Of a DNA stretch of 64,000 nucleotides, positions 1 to 11,492 are shown in pieces. The DNA is from Allorhizobium undicola ORS 992 = ATCC 700741 (GTDB lineage Bacteria; Pseudomonadota; Alphaproteobacteria; Rhizobiales; Rhizobiaceae). The notes beneath the pieces are model-generated. The model was given only the letters and a program-made list of their open reading frames with translations. It had not been told where the DNA came from and ran no database searches. Where the stretch lies: assembly GCF_000621665.1 (NCBI RefSeq), contig NZ_JHXQ01000013.1, forward strand, positions 60,403 through 124,402, in the 5' to 3' direction. The position numbers and the translations under genes were made by a program. How positions within the stretch are numbered: the stretch's first letter is position 1; each line of letters begins with the position of its first letter.

Positions 1-850
1 CGGCACGTTCGAGATGGGTTCCACCTTCAAGGCCTTCACGCTGGCCATGGGGCTGGATTCGGGCCGGGTAAAGCTCTCTGACAGTTTCGATGCCCGCTAC
101 CCCATCAAGATCGGTGGCTTTACCATTCACGATTTGCACGGGCGCGGCACCTTCCTGAGCGTTGCCGATGTTTTCCGCTATTCTTCGAATATCGGTACGG
201 CCAAGATCGCCCAGACGGTCTCCATTCCCGATCACAAGGCCTTCCTCACCCGTCTTGGCCTGCTGACCAAGATGAACACGGAATTGCCGGAAGTGAAAAT
301 GCCCTCGCAGCCGCGCGAATGGCGCCCCGTCAACCAGATCACCATTGCCTTCGGTCACGGTGTTTCCACCACGCCCTTGCAGACGGCAGTGGCGGGCATG
401 GCGCTGGTCAATGGCGGCAAGCTCATTCCGCCCACCTTTTTGCCGCGCTCGCGTGAACAGGCCGATGAAATGGCAGAGGCGGTCATCCGTCCGCAGACCA
501 GCGCCGACATGCGCTACCTGTTCGAATATAATGGTGTGATCGGCTCCGGTCGCAATGCGCGCGTTCCCGGCTTCGATGTCGGCGGCAAGACCGGCACCGC
601 CGACAAGGTGGTGAATGGCCGCTATGACCACAAGCTGAATTTCAACGCCTTTCTGGCCGCTTTTCCGATCAAGAATCCGCGTTACGTGGTGCTGAGCTTC
701 TGCGACGAGCCGCATGACGGCGAAGGCGGCACGCTGGCGGCCAACACGGCGGCGCCCATCGTGCGTGACATCATTCGCCGCTCGGCGCCCATTCTCGGCG
801 TGGAGCCGAATTTCGGCGATGTCGGCAACGGGATGCTCGTATCCTATTGA
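1..850 (+). CDS. ftsI: Peptidoglycan D,D-transpeptidase FtsI (PBP3), 5' partial
   Basis: C-terminal part of a class B penicillin-binding protein, the septal transpeptidase that cross-links peptidoglycan in the periplasm. The frame is open to the window edge (first full codon at base 2), so the N-terminal membrane anchor and dimerisation domain are missing. All three active-site motifs are visible: S-x-x-K as STFK near the left edge (nucleophile Ser), S-x-N as SSN in FRYSSNIGTAK, and K-T-G as GGKTGTAD near base 590. About 280 residues remain, matching the usual transpeptidase domain. It lies first in a same-strand mur/fts run; its partner FtsW is encoded about 5.7 kb downstream. The 277-bp gap before murE holds a palindromic repeat, so murE may have its own promoter. 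Confidence 0.96.
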   Translation, partial: GTFEMGSTFKAFTLAMGLDSGRVKLSDSFDARYPIKIGGFTIHDLHGRGTFLSVADVFRYSSNIGTAKIAQTVSIPDHKAFLTRLGLLTKMNTELPEVKMPSQPREWRPVNQITIAFGHGVSTTPLQTAVAGMALVNGGKLIPPTFLPRSREQADEMAEAVIRPQTSADMRYLFEYNGVIGSGRNARVPGFDVGGKTGTADKVVNGRYDHKLNFNAFLAAFPIKNPRYVVLSFCDEPHDGEGGTLAANTAAPIVRDIIRRSAPILGVEPNFGDVGNGMLVSY

Positions 851-1005
851 TCCGGCGGGTGCGCGCATTTGAAAAATTCGGTTTCGCCGTAAAGCTGTCG
901 TCTTTTGCGGCACAAGGGTGGGCGGCGGATTCGGGAATGCAGCCTGACTTTGCCGTGAATGGTTCAGGCAAGCTGCGGCCGTCATGATGGCCAGGCTGGC
1001 CTCTT

Positions 1006-1049
1006 GCATTTTCAGGAAAGGTGAAAGTCCGTTTTCCCTCTGAAATGCG
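1006..1049. repeat. Dispersed hairpin repeat, diverged single copy
   Basis: A diverged copy of the element that forms arrays at 11221, 29548 and 33807. It has a GCATTTTC left arm, an inner GGAAA/TTTCC pair and a GAAATGC right arm. It lies in the ftsI-murE gap. The rest of that gap (851-1127) shows no gene that I can support. Confidence 0.7.
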
Positions 1050-1127
1050 TAGAAACGTAGAGTTGGAGCCTTTCCGTGTTGCAGTGGAACACGGAGACGC
1101 CTTCAGGCTTGCAGGGGACGACAGACG

Positions 1128-2588
1128 ATGACATTTGGCGATCTTGCCCAAGGCATATTGGGCGAACAGGTCAGCGGAGAGGGGCAGGTTGCCGCTGGTC
1201 TCGACGTTACCGGGCTGACGGCGGATAGCCGCCGGGTCAAGCCCGGCATGATCTTTTTTGCCCTTTCCGGCGTGAAGGCGGATGGCGCAGCTTACGTAGC
1301 CGATGCCGTGGCAAAGGGCGCTGCTGCCATTGTTTGCGCGGTCCCGCTCGATGCGCCGCTGCCGGTCTTCACCGTTGCCGAGCCGCGCCGGGCGCTGGCG
1401 CTGATGGCCGCGCGCTTTTACGGCAGGCAGCCGCAAACCATGGTGGCGGTGACGGGAACGGCGGGCAAGACCTCCGTTGCTTCCTTCCTGCGGCAGATCT
1501 GGGCTTTTGCCGGTCTTGCCGCCGCGCAGGTGGGCACCACCGGCGTCATTTCGCCGGGCCGCAAGGATTACGGTTCGCTGACCACGCCCGATCCGGTGGC
1601 GCTCCATGAGCTGCTTTCAGAGCTTGCGGATGAGGGCGTGACGCATACGGCCATGGAGGCCTCCAGCCACGGCCTTGACCAGCACCGGCTGGATGGCGTG
1701 CAGCTTTCGGCGGCGGGCTTTACCAATCTCGGCCGCGACCACATGGATTACCACCCGACGGTGGAGCATTACATGGCCGCGAAGATGCGGCTTTTCGAAG
1801 CCCTGTTGCCCAAGGGCTCGCCTGCCGTGATCTTCAGCGATGACGAGTGGTCGGGGCAGGCCATAAGCGTTGCCACGGCCGCAGGCCACAAGGTGCTGAC
1901 CGTTGGCCGCGACGGCGCGTTTCTGACGTTGAAGCGGGTAGAGCATTTCCGCCACAAACAGGTGGCGGAGATCCATCACCAGGGCGAAATCTTCGAGGTG
2001 TCCCTGCCGCTGGCCGGTGATTTCCAGATTGCCAATGCGTTGGTGGCCGCCGGTCTTGCCATCGCCACCGGCGTTGCCGTCAAAACAGTCATGAAGGCGC
2101 TGGAAAGCTTGCAAGGGGCAGCGGGCCGTCTGGAGCTGGTGGCCCAGGCGAAGGCCGGGGCGCTGGCCTATGTGGATTATGCCCACAAGCCCGAAGCGCT
2201 GGCACATGTGCTGGCCTCCGTGCGGCCCTTCACGTCCGGGCGCATCATCGTGGTTTTCGGCTGCGGCGGCGACCGGGACAAGGGCAAACGCCCGATCATG
2301 GGCGAGATTGCCAACCGTCTTGCCGATATCGTCATCGTCACCGATGACAATCCCCGTTCGGAGACGCCTGCGGTCATTCGCAGCGAGATCATGGCGGCCA
2401 CGCCGCGCGGCATCGAAATTGCCGACCGTTCCCAGGCCATTCGCGCCGGGGTGGCAATGCTTGGCAGCGGCGATACGCTGATCGTGGCTGGCAAGGGGCA
2501 TGAGGAGGGGCAGATTGTCGGCTCCCTCACCCTGCCATTCTCGGACCATGCGGAAATCCGCAAAGCCATGGAGGAGTTTCACCCGTGA
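1128..2588 (+). CDS. murE: UDP-MurNAc-L-Ala-D-Glu:meso-diaminopimelate ligase MurE
   Basis: Cytoplasmic Mur ligase that adds the third residue to the peptidoglycan stem peptide using ATP. At 486 residues it is normal length for the family. The ATP-binding loop is GTAGKTS at about residues 110-116; many family members have Asn at the third position, here it is Ala. The DDNPRSE motif near residue 405 is the known signature for choosing meso-diaminopimelate over lysine, as expected in a Gram-negative. The stop overlaps the murF GTG start by 4 bp (GTGA), so translation is probably coupled. Confidence 0.97.
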   Translation: MTFGDLAQGILGEQVSGEGQVAAGLDVTGLTADSRRVKPGMIFFALSGVKADGAAYVADAVAKGAAAIVCAVPLDAPLPVFTVAEPRRALALMAARFYGRQPQTMVAVTGTAGKTSVASFLRQIWAFAGLAAAQVGTTGVISPGRKDYGSLTTPDPVALHELLSELADEGVTHTAMEASSHGLDQHRLDGVQLSAAGFTNLGRDHMDYHPTVEHYMAAKMRLFEALLPKGSPAVIFSDDEWSGQAISVATAAGHKVLTVGRDGAFLTLKRVEHFRHKQVAEIHHQGEIFEVSLPLAGDFQIANALVAAGLAIATGVAVKTVMKALESLQGAAGRLELVAQAKAGALAYVDYAHKPEALAHVLASVRPFTSGRIIVVFGCGGDRDKGKRPIMGEIANRLADIVIVTDDNPRSETPAVIRSEIMAATPRGIEIADRSQAIRAGVAMLGSGDTLIVAGKGHEEGQIVGSLTLPFSDHAEIRKAMEEFHP

Positions 2589-4015
2589 CCTTTCTCTGGA
2601 AGACCGAGGATCTGCTGCCAGCAATAGCCGGTCGCCCCATCGGAACCATGCCGCCGGGCATTACCGGCATTTCCATCGATAGCCGCTCGATCAAACCGGG
2701 AGAGGCGTTTTTCGCTATCAAGGGCGACCGCGTGGACGGGCATGATTTCGCCAGCATTGCCGTGGCCAATGGCGCCGCGCTGCTGATCGTCAACGAGGCG
2801 AAGCTGCCCGCACTCGGACGCCTGACCGTGCCGATGATCGTGGTGGATGATGTTCTGGCGGCGCTGGTGCGGCTGGCGCTTGCGGCCCGCGCCCGCTCCC
2901 ATGCGCGCATCATTGCCGTAACGGGATCTGTCGGCAAGACCAGCACCAAGGAAATGCTGCGTCATGTGCTGGAGCCGTCGGGGGATGTCCATGCGGCGGT
3001 TGCCTCCTTCAACAATCACTGGGGCGTGCCGCTCACCCTGGCGCGGATGCCCGCGACGGCCCATTTCGGCGTGTTCGAAATCGGCATGAACCATCCGGGC
3101 GAAATCACGCCGCTGGTGAAGATGGTGCGCCCGCATGTGGCGATCATCACGACCATCGCGCCTGCCCATCTCGGCAATTTCAGCAGCATCGAGGAAATTG
3201 CCGATGCCAAGGCGGAAATCTTCTGCGGGCTGGAGCCGGGCGGCGAAGTGCTGCTGAACCGCGACAATCCTTATTACGAGCATCTGGAACAGAAGGCGCT
3301 GGAGGCGGGTGTGCAGCACATCCACTCCTTCGGCCAGCATCCCCGCGCGGCCTTCCGGCTGGCCGAATTCGATGGCGGGCCGGAGCATTCCACCATCTGG
3401 GCGCTGATCGAGGGGGAAACCCGCGAGGTGCGAATCGGTGCGCCCGGTCGCCATATCGCCGAAAACGCCATGGCGGCGCTGGGAGCGGTGCGGCTGGTGG
3501 GCGCAGATCTCGATGCCGCCGCCGATGCCATGGCGACGCTTTCCGCCGTCAAGGGGCGCGGCCAGCGCCACCGGTTGAAGATCGGTACATCGACGCTGAT
3601 GGTGATCGACGAAAGCTATAATGCCAACCCGGCCTCCATGCGGGCGGCAATTTCGCTGCTGGCGGCGGCGCGCCCGCAAGGCGAAGGCCGGCGTATTGCC
3701 GTTCTGGGCGATATGCTTGAAATGGGCGCCTTTTCCGCCGGTCTTCACGCGGAACTGGCCGAGCCGCTTTTATCTGAAGGCATTGCCCATGTGTGGCTTG
3801 CGGGCAAGGACATGGCGGCGTTGAAGGCCGCCTTGCCGGAGACGGTGCAGGCGGTGCATTTTTCCTCCACCGAAGAGCTGACATCTTATGTGCTGGCCCA
3901 TGTGGAGCCCGGCGATGTCCTCATGGTCAAGTCATCGCTTGGCATCGGTTTCGGCCGCATCATCGCCGCGCTGCTTGACAGCTTCCCGCCAATGGACGAC
4001 ACCGCCCGCCCATAA
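2585..4015 (+). CDS. murF: UDP-MurNAc-tripeptide:D-Ala-D-Ala ligase MurF
   Basis: Cytoplasmic ligase that adds the D-Ala-D-Ala dipeptide to UDP-MurNAc-tripeptide, completing the soluble precursor. At 476 residues it is full length. The P-loop [10 protein letters not shown] sits near residue 115, followed by the conserved [12 protein letters not shown] segment and the central ligase motif [10 protein letters not shown]. The start is a GTG overlapping the murE stop; no better start lies nearby. mraY follows 26 bp downstream, consistent with one transcript. Confidence 0.97.
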   Translation: MTFLWKTEDLLPAIAGRPIGTMPPGITGISIDSRSIKPGEAFFAIKGDRVDGHDFASIAVANGAALLIVNEAKLPALGRLTVPMIVVDDVLAALVRLALAARARSHARIIAVTGSVGKTSTKEMLRHVLEPSGDVHAAVASFNNHWGVPLTLARMPATAHFGVFEIGMNHPGEITPLVKMVRPHVAIITTIAPAHLGNFSSIEEIADAKAEIFCGLEPGGEVLLNRDNPYYEHLEQKALEAGVQHIHSFGQHPRAAFRLAEFDGGPEHSTIWALIEGETREVRIGAPGRHIAENAMAALGAVRLVGADLDAAADAMATLSAVKGRGQRHRLKIGTSTLMVIDESYNANPASMRAAISLLAAARPQGEGRRIAVLGDMLEMGAFSAGLHAELAEPLLSEGIAHVWLAGKDMAALKAALPETVQAVHFSSTEELTSYVLAHVEPGDVLMVKSSLGIGFGRIIAALLDSFPPMDDTARP

Positions 4016-4041
4016 AGCTTCTTTACCCGGAAAGTTTCTCC

Positions 4042-5142
4042 ATGCTCATATGGCTCGTCGAACTCGCAAACCATCTGCAATTCTTCAACCTGTTCCGCTA
4101 CATTACCTTTCGGACGGGTGCCGCGATGTTCACCGCCGCGCTGATCGTCTTTCTCTTCGGTCCGGCCATCATCGCCTCGCTGCGCGTGCGCCAGGGGCGG
4201 GGCCAACCGATCCGCGCCGACGGGCCGCAAACGCATTTCAAGAAAGCCGGAACGCCCACCATGGGCGGGTTGATGATCCTCGCCGGCATTGTCGGCTCTT
4301 CCTTGCTGTGGGCCGATCTTTCCAACGTCTATGTGGTGGCCACGCTGCTGGTGACGCTCGGCTTCGGCGCCATCGGCTTTTATGATGATTATCTCAAGGT
4401 GACGAAGCAATCCGACAAGGGCTTTTCCGGACGCGCCCGCCTTGGCTTCGAATTCGTCATTGCCGGTATCGCGGTCTATTTCATGATGCGCACGGCCATG
4501 GTAACGGCCCCGCAAGGCGCCCATATCGCCACATCCGTCGCCTTTCCCTTCTTCAAGGATGCGCTGCTCAATGTCGGCTATTTCTTCCTGATCTTCGGCG
4601 GCTTCGTCATTGTTGCGGCGGGCAATGCGGTCAACCTCACCGATGGTCTGGACGGGCTTGCCATCGTGCCGGTGATGATTGCCTCGGCGGCCTTTGGTCT
4701 TATCGCCTATCTCGTCGGCAATGCGGTGTTTTCCGGCTATCTGCAAATCAATTTCGTGCCCGGCACGGGCGAGCTTTCCGTCATCATGGGCGCGGTGATC
4801 GGCGCGGGGCTCGGCTTCCTGTGGTTCAACGCTCCACCTGCGGCAATCTTCATGGGCGATACCGGATCGCTGTCGCTGGGCGGTCTGATCGGCACGGTGG
4901 CCGTGGCCACCAAGCATGAAATCGTCATGGCCATCATCGGCGGGCTGTTCGTCATGGAAACGCTCTCGGTCATCATCCAGGTGTTCTGGTTCAAGCGCAC
5001 CGGCAAGCGCGTTTTTCTCATGGCGCCTATCCACCACCATTTCGAAAAGAAGGGCTGGACCGAAAGCCAGGTCGTCATCCGCTTCTGGATCATTGCCGTG
5101 GGCCTTGCCATGCTGGGCCTTTCGACGCTGAAGCTGAGGTAA
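4042..5142 (+). CDS. mraY: Phospho-MurNAc-pentapeptide translocase MraY
   Basis: Polytopic inner-membrane enzyme that transfers phospho-MurNAc-pentapeptide to undecaprenyl phosphate, forming lipid I. At 366 residues it has the family's usual length and many hydrophobic segments. Hallmark motifs are all present: GFYDDYLK (catalytic Asp pair), [25 protein letters not shown], and [10 protein letters not shown] near the C-terminus. It lies between murF and murD, with 6 bp before murD. Confidence 0.98.
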   Translation: MLIWLVELANHLQFFNLFRYITFRTGAAMFTAALIVFLFGPAIIASLRVRQGRGQPIRADGPQTHFKKAGTPTMGGLMILAGIVGSSLLWADLSNVYVVATLLVTLGFGAIGFYDDYLKVTKQSDKGFSGRARLGFEFVIAGIAVYFMMRTAMVTAPQGAHIATSVAFPFFKDALLNVGYFFLIFGGFVIVAAGNAVNLTDGLDGLAIVPVMIASAAFGLIAYLVGNAVFSGYLQINFVPGTGELSVIMGAVIGAGLGFLWFNAPPAAIFMGDTGSLSLGGLIGTVAVATKHEIVMAIIGGLFVMETLSVIIQVFWFKRTGKRVFLMAPIHHHFEKKGWTESQVVIRFWIIAVGLAMLGLSTLKLR

Positions 5143-5148
5143 GGCGCG

Positions 5149-6546
5149 ATGATCCCCGTCACCACATTCAAGGGGCAAAAGGTTGCGCTGTTCGGATTGG
5201 GCGGCTCGGGCCTTGCCACGGCCGAGGCGCTCAAGGCAGGCGGCGCGGAGGTTTTCGTCTGGGACGATAATCCAGACAGCGTGGAAAAGGCACGCGGGCG
5301 CGGCCTTGAGGCCTGCGACCTCAGCCAGATCGACTGGCCGCGCATGGCCGCCTTCGTGCTGTCTCCCGGCGTGCCGCTCACCCACCCCAAGCCGCACTGG
5401 ACAGTGGATCTCGCCCATGCCAACGGCGTGGAGATCATTGGCGATGTGGAGCTTTTCGTGCGCGAGCGCCGCGCTCATGCCGAAGGTTGCCCCTTTATTG
5501 CCATTACCGGCACCAATGGCAAATCCACCACCACGGCGCTGATTGCCCATATTCTCAAGCAGGCAGGCCGCGATACCCAGCTTGGCGGCAATATCGGCAC
5601 GGCGGTGCTGACGCTGGAGCCGCCGGTGGCGGACCGCTTTTATGTCGTGGAATGCTCGTCCTATCAGATAGACCTTGCACCGACGCTCGATGCCACGGCT
5701 GGCATCCTGCTCAACCTCACCCCCGACCATCTCGACCGGCACGGCACGATGCAGCATTATGCCGAGATCAAGGAGCGGTTGGTGGCTGGGGCGGACACGG
5801 CAATTGTCGGCGTGGACGACAGCTATTGCGAACGCATTGCCGAGCGGCTGGAGCGGGCGGGCAACCGCGTGCTGCGGATTTCCAGGCGGCAGAAACTGGC
5901 TGACGGCCTTTACAACGACGCCCAGAGGATTTTTCGCGGCGATGAACTGATTGCCGATCTGAGCGGCATCCAGACGCTGCGCGGTAGCCATAATGCGCAA
6001 AATGCCGCCGCAGCCATTGCCGCCTGCCTGGCCGTTGGCCTCAGCGTGGATGAGGTGCGGCGCGGGCTTGCCAGTTTCGCAGGCCTCAAGCACCGGATGC
6101 AGCCCGTTGGCCGCAGGGGCAAGGTAGTGTTCGTCAATGACAGCAAGGCCACCAATGCGGAGGCCTCCGCGCCCGCGCTTTCAAGCTATGACCGGATTTA
6201 CTGGATTGCTGGCGGCCTGCCCAAGGAGGGCGGGATCACCGCGCTTTCGCCGTTGTTTTCGCGCATTGCCAAAGCCTATCTGATCGGTGAGGCGGCTTCG
6301 TCCTTTGCCGCAACGCTTGGCACGGCGGTGCCTTTCGAGATTTCCGGCACGCTGGACAGGGCGCTGGCCCATGCCAGCCGCGATGCCGAGGCCGATGGCG
6401 CGGAGGTGGCGGTGATGCTGTCACCGGCCTGCGCAAGCTTCGACCAGTACAAGAATTTCGAGGTTCGGGGCGAGAGTTTCGTCTCGCTCGTCGCCGCGCT
6501 GGAAGGTGTGACGATGCTGGTTCAACCCATAACGGGAGTGACGTGA
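5149..6546 (+). CDS. murD: UDP-MurNAc-L-Ala:D-glutamate ligase MurD
   Basis: Cytoplasmic ligase that adds D-glutamate, the second residue of the stem peptide. At 465 residues it is normal length. It shows an N-terminal Rossmann-like segment (ALFGLGGSG), the P-loop [14 protein letters not shown] near residue 121, [10 protein letters not shown], and [10 protein letters not shown], which contributes to substrate binding. The stop is separated from the ftsW ATG by one base, indicating an operon. Confidence 0.97.
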   Translation: MIPVTTFKGQKVALFGLGGSGLATAEALKAGGAEVFVWDDNPDSVEKARGRGLEACDLSQIDWPRMAAFVLSPGVPLTHPKPHWTVDLAHANGVEIIGDVELFVRERRAHAEGCPFIAITGTNGKSTTTALIAHILKQAGRDTQLGGNIGTAVLTLEPPVADRFYVVECSSYQIDLAPTLDATAGILLNLTPDHLDRHGTMQHYAEIKERLVAGADTAIVGVDDSYCERIAERLERAGNRVLRISRRQKLADGLYNDAQRIFRGDELIADLSGIQTLRGSHNAQNAAAAIAACLAVGLSVDEVRRGLASFAGLKHRMQPVGRRGKVVFVNDSKATNAEASAPALSSYDRIYWIAGGLPKEGGITALSPLFSRIAKAYLIGEAASSFAATLGTAVPFEISGTLDRALAHASRDAEADGAEVAVMLSPACASFDQYKNFEVRGESFVSLVAALEGVTMLVQPITGVT

Positions 6547-6547
6547 C

Positions 6548-7702
6548 ATGGTAAGCCGCGCGGAACGTGGAGCGCTGGCCGATTGGTTCTGGACCATCGA
6601 CCGGCTGTTTCTCATCACCTTCGTCCTTCTGATGGGCATCGGGTTCATGCTTTCGTTTGCGGCATCGCCTGCGGTGGCCGAACGCATCGGGCTCGACAGC
6701 TTCCACTTCGTCAAGCGTCACGCGGCCTTCACGCTGCCAGCGCTGGCAACCATGATCGGGCTTTCCTTTCTTTCGCCGCGGCAGGTGCGCCGCGCCGCCG
6801 TGCTGATCCTCATGGCCTCCATGGGCTTGATGATCCTGGCGCTGTTCTTTGGGCCGGAAGTCAAGGGCGCGCATCGCTGGATCAATTTCGGCAGCCTGTC
6901 CATCCAGCCCTCGGAATTCATGAAGCCCGCCTTCGTGGTGGTCTGCGCCTGGCTTTTTGCCGAACATGCCCGCCAGCCGGATATTCCCGGCAACCTCTTC
7001 GCCATCCTGCTTTACATCATGGTGGTGGCGCTGTTGATGGTGCAGCCGGACTTCGGCCAGACCATCCTGACCTCCGTGGTCTGGGGCGGCATGTTCTTCA
7101 TGGCGGGCGTGCCGTGGCTGTGGATCATCCTGCTGGCCGTGATCGGTGGCCTTGGGTCTGTCGGGGCCTATTACACCATGCCGCACGTGGCAGGCCGTAT
7201 CGACCGCTTCATGACGGGCGAGGGCGATACCTTCCAGGTGGACACCGCGCGCGAGGCCATCATTCGCGGCAACTGGTTTGGCGTGGGTCCGGGAGAAGGC
7301 ATCGTCAAGCGCGTCATTCCCGATGCACATACAGACTTCATCTTCTCGGTGGCAGCGGAAGAATTCGGCATTGCCTTCTGCCTGCTGCTGGTGGCGATTT
7401 TTGCTTTCCTCGTCCTTCGCGGTCTCAATCACGCCTACCGCGACCGCAATGATTTCAACCGTTTTGCCGTGGCGGGTCTTGTGCTGCAAATCGGCGTGCA
7501 ATCGATGATCAATATCGGCGTCAATCTTGAGCTTCTGCCAGCCAAGGGCATGACGCTGCCGCTGATTTCCTATGGCGGCTCGTCCATGGTGGCCATCTGC
7601 GTCACGGCAGGCTTCATTCTGGCGCTGACACGCCACAGGCCGGAAAAGCGGTCGCAGGCAAGGCGGCTTTTCCGCTCCATGCAGGGCGTTCCAGCGGAGT
7701 AA
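6548..7702 (+). CDS. ftsW: Septal peptidoglycan polymerase FtsW (SEDS family)
   Basis: Multi-spanning SEDS glycosyltransferase that polymerises lipid II at the septum together with FtsI. At 384 residues it has about ten hydrophobic segments. Recognisable SEDS motifs are [26 protein letters not shown], and the late [11 protein letters not shown] segment. It sits in the canonical place between murD and murG and reads directly after murD with one base between. Confidence 0.96.
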   Translation: MVSRAERGALADWFWTIDRLFLITFVLLMGIGFMLSFAASPAVAERIGLDSFHFVKRHAAFTLPALATMIGLSFLSPRQVRRAAVLILMASMGLMILALFFGPEVKGAHRWINFGSLSIQPSEFMKPAFVVVCAWLFAEHARQPDIPGNLFAILLYIMVVALLMVQPDFGQTILTSVVWGGMFFMAGVPWLWIILLAVIGGLGSVGAYYTMPHVAGRIDRFMTGEGDTFQVDTAREAIIRGNWFGVGPGEGIVKRVIPDAHTDFIFSVAAEEFGIAFCLLLVAIFAFLVLRGLNHAYRDRNDFNRFAVAGLVLQIGVQSMINIGVNLELLPAKGMTLPLISYGGSSMVAICVTAGFILALTRHRPEKRSQARRLFRSMQGVPAE

Positions 7703-7706
7703 AAAC

Positions 7707-8828
7707 ATGTCGAGCGGACTTATTCTTCTCGCCGCCGGGGGCACCGGCGGCCATCTTTTTCCAGCCGAGGCGCTGGCGCATGAACTCAAGGCGCGCGGCT
7801 TCAGCGTGCATCTTGTCACCGACAAGCGGGCCGAGCGTTACGCGGGCAAGTTTCCGGCCGACGAGATCCACGTCGTGCCATCGGCCACCATCGGCTCCAA
7901 AAATCCGGTTGCGGTGGCAAGATCGCTTTTGACCCTTTGGCAGGGCTATCGCGCCGCAAAGCGGCTGATCGCCCGGCTGAAGCCTGTCGCGGTCGTGGGC
8001 TTCGGCGGCTATCCCACCGTGCCGCCGCTGATGGCGGCTTCGGCTGGCAATGTGCCAACCCTCATTCACGAGCAGAACGCGGTGATGGGGCGCGCCAACA
8101 AGCTTCTGGCCTCGCGGGTGCGGGCCATTGCGGGCGGCTTCCTGCCAGCAGGCGGCGCCTTTGCGGCAAAAACCGTTGTCACCGGCAATCCCGTGCGGCC
8201 TGCGGTGCTTGAGGCCGCCAAGCTGCCTTACGAAGCGGCGAAAGACGGCCAGCCATTTCATCTCGTGGTGTTTGGCGGCAGCCAGGGTGCACAGCATTTC
8301 TCCAATGCCATTCCCAATGCCATCTGCCTGATGGAGGAGGGCCAGCGCAAGCGGCTGAGGATCACGCAGCAGGCCCGGCCCGAAGACGAGGCGCGGGTGC
8401 GCGAATGCTACCAGAAGCTTGCGGTTCCGGCCGAGGTTTCGCCCTTCTTCGGTGATATGGCCGCGCGCATTGCGTCCGCGCAACTGGTGATCTGCCGGTC
8501 TGGGGCTTCCACCGTTTCGGAACTTGCCGTCATCGGCAGACCCTCCGTGCTGGTGCCCTATCCTTACGCGCTCGACCACGATCAGGCAGCCAATGCCGCT
8601 GCTCTTGAAAAACAGGGCGGCGCGCTGGTGGTGAAGCAGGCAGCAATGACGCCGGAAAAAATCCGTGACCTGATAACCGCCTGGATGGATGCACCGGAAA
8701 AGCTGGAAACCATGGCGGCGGCGGCCCGGCAGACCGGCCAGCCGGAAGCCGCAGGCTTGCTTGCCGATCTGGTTGGGGCTATCTCGGCGGGACAATCGAT
8801 TGATGCTGTGAAGGGAATGCAGAAATGA
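7707..8828 (+). CDS. murG: UDP-GlcNAc transferase MurG
   Basis: Membrane-associated glycosyltransferase on the cytoplasmic face that converts lipid I to lipid II. At 373 residues it is full length. It has the N-terminal glycine loop [12 protein letters not shown], the [12 protein letters not shown] segment that contacts the lipid acceptor, and the second loop [11 protein letters not shown] with the C-terminal donor site ([11 protein letters not shown]). The stop overlaps the murC start (ATGA at 8825). Confidence 0.97.
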   Translation: MSSGLILLAAGGTGGHLFPAEALAHELKARGFSVHLVTDKRAERYAGKFPADEIHVVPSATIGSKNPVAVARSLLTLWQGYRAAKRLIARLKPVAVVGFGGYPTVPPLMAASAGNVPTLIHEQNAVMGRANKLLASRVRAIAGGFLPAGGAFAAKTVVTGNPVRPAVLEAAKLPYEAAKDGQPFHLVVFGGSQGAQHFSNAIPNAICLMEEGQRKRLRITQQARPEDEARVRECYQKLAVPAEVSPFFGDMAARIASAQLVICRSGASTVSELAVIGRPSVLVPYPYALDHDQAANAAALEKQGGALVVKQAAMTPEKIRDLITAWMDAPEKLETMAAAARQTGQPEAAGLLADLVGAISAGQSIDAVKGMQK

Positions 8829-10240
8829 AAATGCCGCAAAGCATTGGGCTTGTCCATTTCATCGGGATCGGCGGCATTGGCATGAGCGGTATTGCCGAGG
8901 TGCTGCATAATCTCGGCCACAGGGTGCAGGGTTCCGATCAGGCCGACAGCGCCAATGTGCAGCGCCTGCGCGCCAAGGGCATCGAGGTTTTCGTTGGCCA
9001 CAAGCCCGAAAACCTTGGCGATGCGGAAGTGGTGGTGGTTTCCACCGCCATCAAGAAGAACAATCCTGAACTGATCGCCGCCCGCGAAAAGCTGTTGCCG
9101 GTGGTGCGCCGGGCTGAAATGCTGGCGGAGCTGATGCGTTTCCGCAATGCCATCGCCATTGGCGGCACCCATGGCAAGACCACCACGACCTCCATGGTGG
9201 CGGCGCTGCTGGAGGCCGGATCGCTCGATCCGACCGTCATCAATGGCGGCATCATCAATGCCTATGGCACCAATGCCCGTATGGGCGAGGGTGAGTGGAT
9301 GGTGGTGGAAGCCGACGAATCGGACGGCACATTCCTGAAACTGCCCGCCGATGTGGCAGTCGTCACCAATATCGATCCCGAACATCTGGACCATTACGGC
9401 AATTTCGACGCCGTGCGGGCCGCGTTCCGGCAATTCGTGGAAAACGTGCCCTTCTATGGCTTCGGCGTCATGTGTCTCGACCACCCGGAAGTGCAGGCGC
9501 TGGTGGGGCGCATCGAGGATCGCAAGGTCATCACCTATGGCGAAAACCCGCAGGCCGATGTGCGCTATTCCAATGTGCGGCTGGATGGTACGAAATCTTA
9601 TTTCGACGTGGAAATCCGCCGCCGCCGCACGGGCCGCGTGTTCCAGTTCAAGGAGCTGATGCTGCCCATGCCGGGCCGTCACAATATTTCCAACGCCTGC
9701 GCCGCCATTGCCGTGGCAAACCGGCTGGGAATTTCCGAGGAAGCGATTCGCAAAGGCCTTTCCGGCTTCAGCGGCGTGAAGCGTCGCTTTACGCTCACGG
9801 GAAGTTTCAACGGGGTGCAGGTTTTCGACGATTACGGCCACCACCCTGTTGAAATCAAGGCAGTTTTGCGGGCAGCACGTGAGTCATGCGCAGGGCGCAT
9901 CATTGCCGTGCATCAGCCGCATCGCTATTCGCGTCTGGCAAGCCTTTTTGACGATTTTGCCAATTGTTTCAACGATGCAGACAGTATTCTGCTCGCACCT
10001 GTCTATGCTGCCGGGGAAGATCCGATTGAAGGAATCGACTCCGAAGCGCTGGTTTCGCGCATCAAATCGGGCGGTCATCGTGATGCGCGCTTCCTGAATT
10101 CCCCTGAGGAATTGCCGCGCCTCATTTCTGCCATTGCGCAACCGGGTGACTTTGTGGTCCTTTTGGGGGCGGGAAATATTACGCAATGGGCAGCGGCGCT
10201 GCCCAAAGAATTGGAATTGCTGTCAGGAAAGTCTGAATGA
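8825..10240 (+). CDS. murC: UDP-MurNAc:L-alanine ligase MurC
   Basis: Cytoplasmic ligase that attaches L-alanine to UDP-MurNAc, the first stem-peptide step. At 471 residues it is normal length. It shows [16 protein letters not shown] at the N-terminus, the P-loop [13 protein letters not shown] near residue 115, [10 protein letters not shown], and [12 protein letters not shown]. It overlaps murG upstream and murB downstream by 4 bp each (ATGA), so the three are likely co-translated. Confidence 0.97.
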   Translation: MKMPQSIGLVHFIGIGGIGMSGIAEVLHNLGHRVQGSDQADSANVQRLRAKGIEVFVGHKPENLGDAEVVVVSTAIKKNNPELIAAREKLLPVVRRAEMLAELMRFRNAIAIGGTHGKTTTTSMVAALLEAGSLDPTVINGGIINAYGTNARMGEGEWMVVEADESDGTFLKLPADVAVVTNIDPEHLDHYGNFDAVRAAFRQFVENVPFYGFGVMCLDHPEVQALVGRIEDRKVITYGENPQADVRYSNVRLDGTKSYFDVEIRRRRTGRVFQFKELMLPMPGRHNISNACAAIAVANRLGISEEAIRKGLSGFSGVKRRFTLTGSFNGVQVFDDYGHHPVEIKAVLRAARESCAGRIIAVHQPHRYSRLASLFDDFANCFNDADSILLAPVYAAGEDPIEGIDSEALVSRIKSGGHRDARFLNSPEELPRLISAIAQPGDFVVLLGAGNITQWAAALPKELELLSGKSE

Positions 10241-11211
10241 AACAGGTGGATGGGGATAAGCTTTTGGCTCGGCTCGGGCCTGGTGTAGATGCGTTGCGGG
10301 GCCGGTTGACGCCGAATGCGCCCATGGACCGGGCGACCTGGTTTCAGGCTGGCGGTCTGGCGGAACTGATGTTCCACCCGCATGACAAGGAAGATCTGGT
10401 TGCCTTCCTGAAGCTTCTGCCGGAAGACGTGCCGTTGACGGTGGTGGGCGTGGGTTCCAACCTGCTGGTGCGCGATGGCGGCATTCCGGGTGTGGTCATC
10501 CGCCTGTCGGCCAAGGGTTTCGGTTCGCTGGAAATTGCCGGTGAAAACCGCATTCGCGCTGGCGCCATCTGCCCGGACAAGCACATTGCCGCCATGGCTA
10601 TGGATCATAATATTGGTGGCTTTGCCTTCTATTACGGCATTCCCGGCTCGATTGGCGGGGCGCTGCGCATGAATGCGGGCGCCAATGGCGGTGAAACGGC
10701 AGCCCGAGTCGTCGAAGTCGAGGCGGTGGATCGCCAGGGCAATACGCATATCCTCTCCAATGAGCAGATGGGTTACAGCTATCGCCATTCGAATGCGCCG
10801 GAAAACCTGATTTTCGTCAGCGCCCTGTTCGAAGGCTATGCGGATGAGAAGGCCAAGATCCGCACCGAAATGGATGCCGTGCGCCAGCACCGTGAAACCG
10901 TGCAACCCATCAAGGAAAAAACCGGCGGTTCGACCTTCAAGAACCCGCCCGGCCATTCGGCCTGGGAGCTGATCGACGAGGCTGGCGGTCGCGGTCTGAT
11001 GATCGGCGGCGCGCAGATGTCGTCGCTGCATTGCAACTTCATGATCAATGCCGGTCACGCCACGGCCTATGATCTCGAATATCTGGGCGAGACGATCCGT
11101 CAGCTTGTCTTCGAAAATTCGGGCATCAAGCTGCAATGGGAAATCAAGCGCATCGGCAATTTCATGGAGGGCCGCGAAGTGGCGCCCTTTATGGGGGTCA
11201 CGAGCGAGTAA
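10237..11211 (+). CDS. murB: UDP-N-acetylenolpyruvoylglucosamine reductase MurB
   Basis: FAD-dependent cytoplasmic reductase that produces UDP-MurNAc. At 324 residues it resembles the shorter type I/IIa enzymes. The FAD-binding segments [16 protein letters not shown] and [20 protein letters not shown] are clear, and GGSTFKNP carries the catalytic Ser region. It is the last gene of the first dcw block; a three-unit hairpin array and a strong terminator follow within 200 bp, before an opposing transporter gene. Confidence 0.97.
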   Translation: MKQVDGDKLLARLGPGVDALRGRLTPNAPMDRATWFQAGGLAELMFHPHDKEDLVAFLKLLPEDVPLTVVGVGSNLLVRDGGIPGVVIRLSAKGFGSLEIAGENRIRAGAICPDKHIAAMAMDHNIGGFAFYYGIPGSIGGALRMNAGANGGETAARVVEVEAVDRQGNTHILSNEQMGYSYRHSNAPENLIFVSALFEGYADEKAKIRTEMDAVRQHRETVQPIKEKTGGSTFKNPPGHSAWELIDEAGGRGLMIGGAQMSSLHCNFMINAGHATAYDLEYLGETIRQLVFENSGIKLQWEIKRIGNFMEGREVAPFMGVTSE

Positions 11212-11220
11212 GCGCCATAG

Positions 11221-11376
11221 AGCATTTTCAGGAAAAGTGGGAACCGGTTTTCCGTCCGGAAATGCGGTAAGGGAGAGCATTTTCAGGAAAAGTGGGAACC
11301 GGTTTTCCGTCCGGAAATGCGGTAAGAGAGAGCATTTTCAGGAAAAGTGGGAACCGGTTTTCCGTCCGAAAATGCG
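11221..11376. repeat. Tandem array of three hairpin repeats, 55-bp period
   Basis: Three nearly identical units begin at 11221, 11276 and 11331, exactly 55 bp apart. Each unit can fold: the outer arms GCATTTTC and GAAAATGC (or GGAAATGC) pair, and an inner GGAAAA/TTTTCC pair encloses a loop. The array begins 9 bp after the murB stop. Related arrays lie at 29548 and 33807, and single copies elsewhere in the window. Confidence 0.9.
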
Positions 11377-11400
11377 AAAGATGAAGCAAGAGTTTCATGA

Positions 11401-11435
11401 AAAACGCCGCCAGTGGAATCACTTGGCGGCGTTTT
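11401..11435. terminator. Bidirectional intrinsic terminator
   Basis: Perfect 12-bp inverted repeat (AAAACGCCGCCA and its complement) around an 11-base loop. The T-run lies on one side and the A-run on the other, so it can serve both murB (plus) and the convergent transporter gene (minus) that ends at 11493. Confidence 0.9.
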
Positions 11436-11492
11436 CTGTTGTTCAGAATCTGGTTCAAGCAGGTATCGATCCGTGTCGATGCCCGATGATTA

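Noticed and set aside
1237..1480. Ala for Asn in the MurE P-loop (GTAGKTS) as a sign of inactivity
   Set aside because: The Lys, Thr and Ser that bind ATP are intact and the rest of the protein is well conserved; I believe this variant is usual in Rhizobiales.
3886..6093. 735-codon minus-strand frame opposite mraY and murD
   Set aside because: GC-rich antisense frame over two certain genes; composition rich in His, Arg, Gly and Asp as expected from the complement of real codons. The same holds for 48903-51110 opposite gcd.
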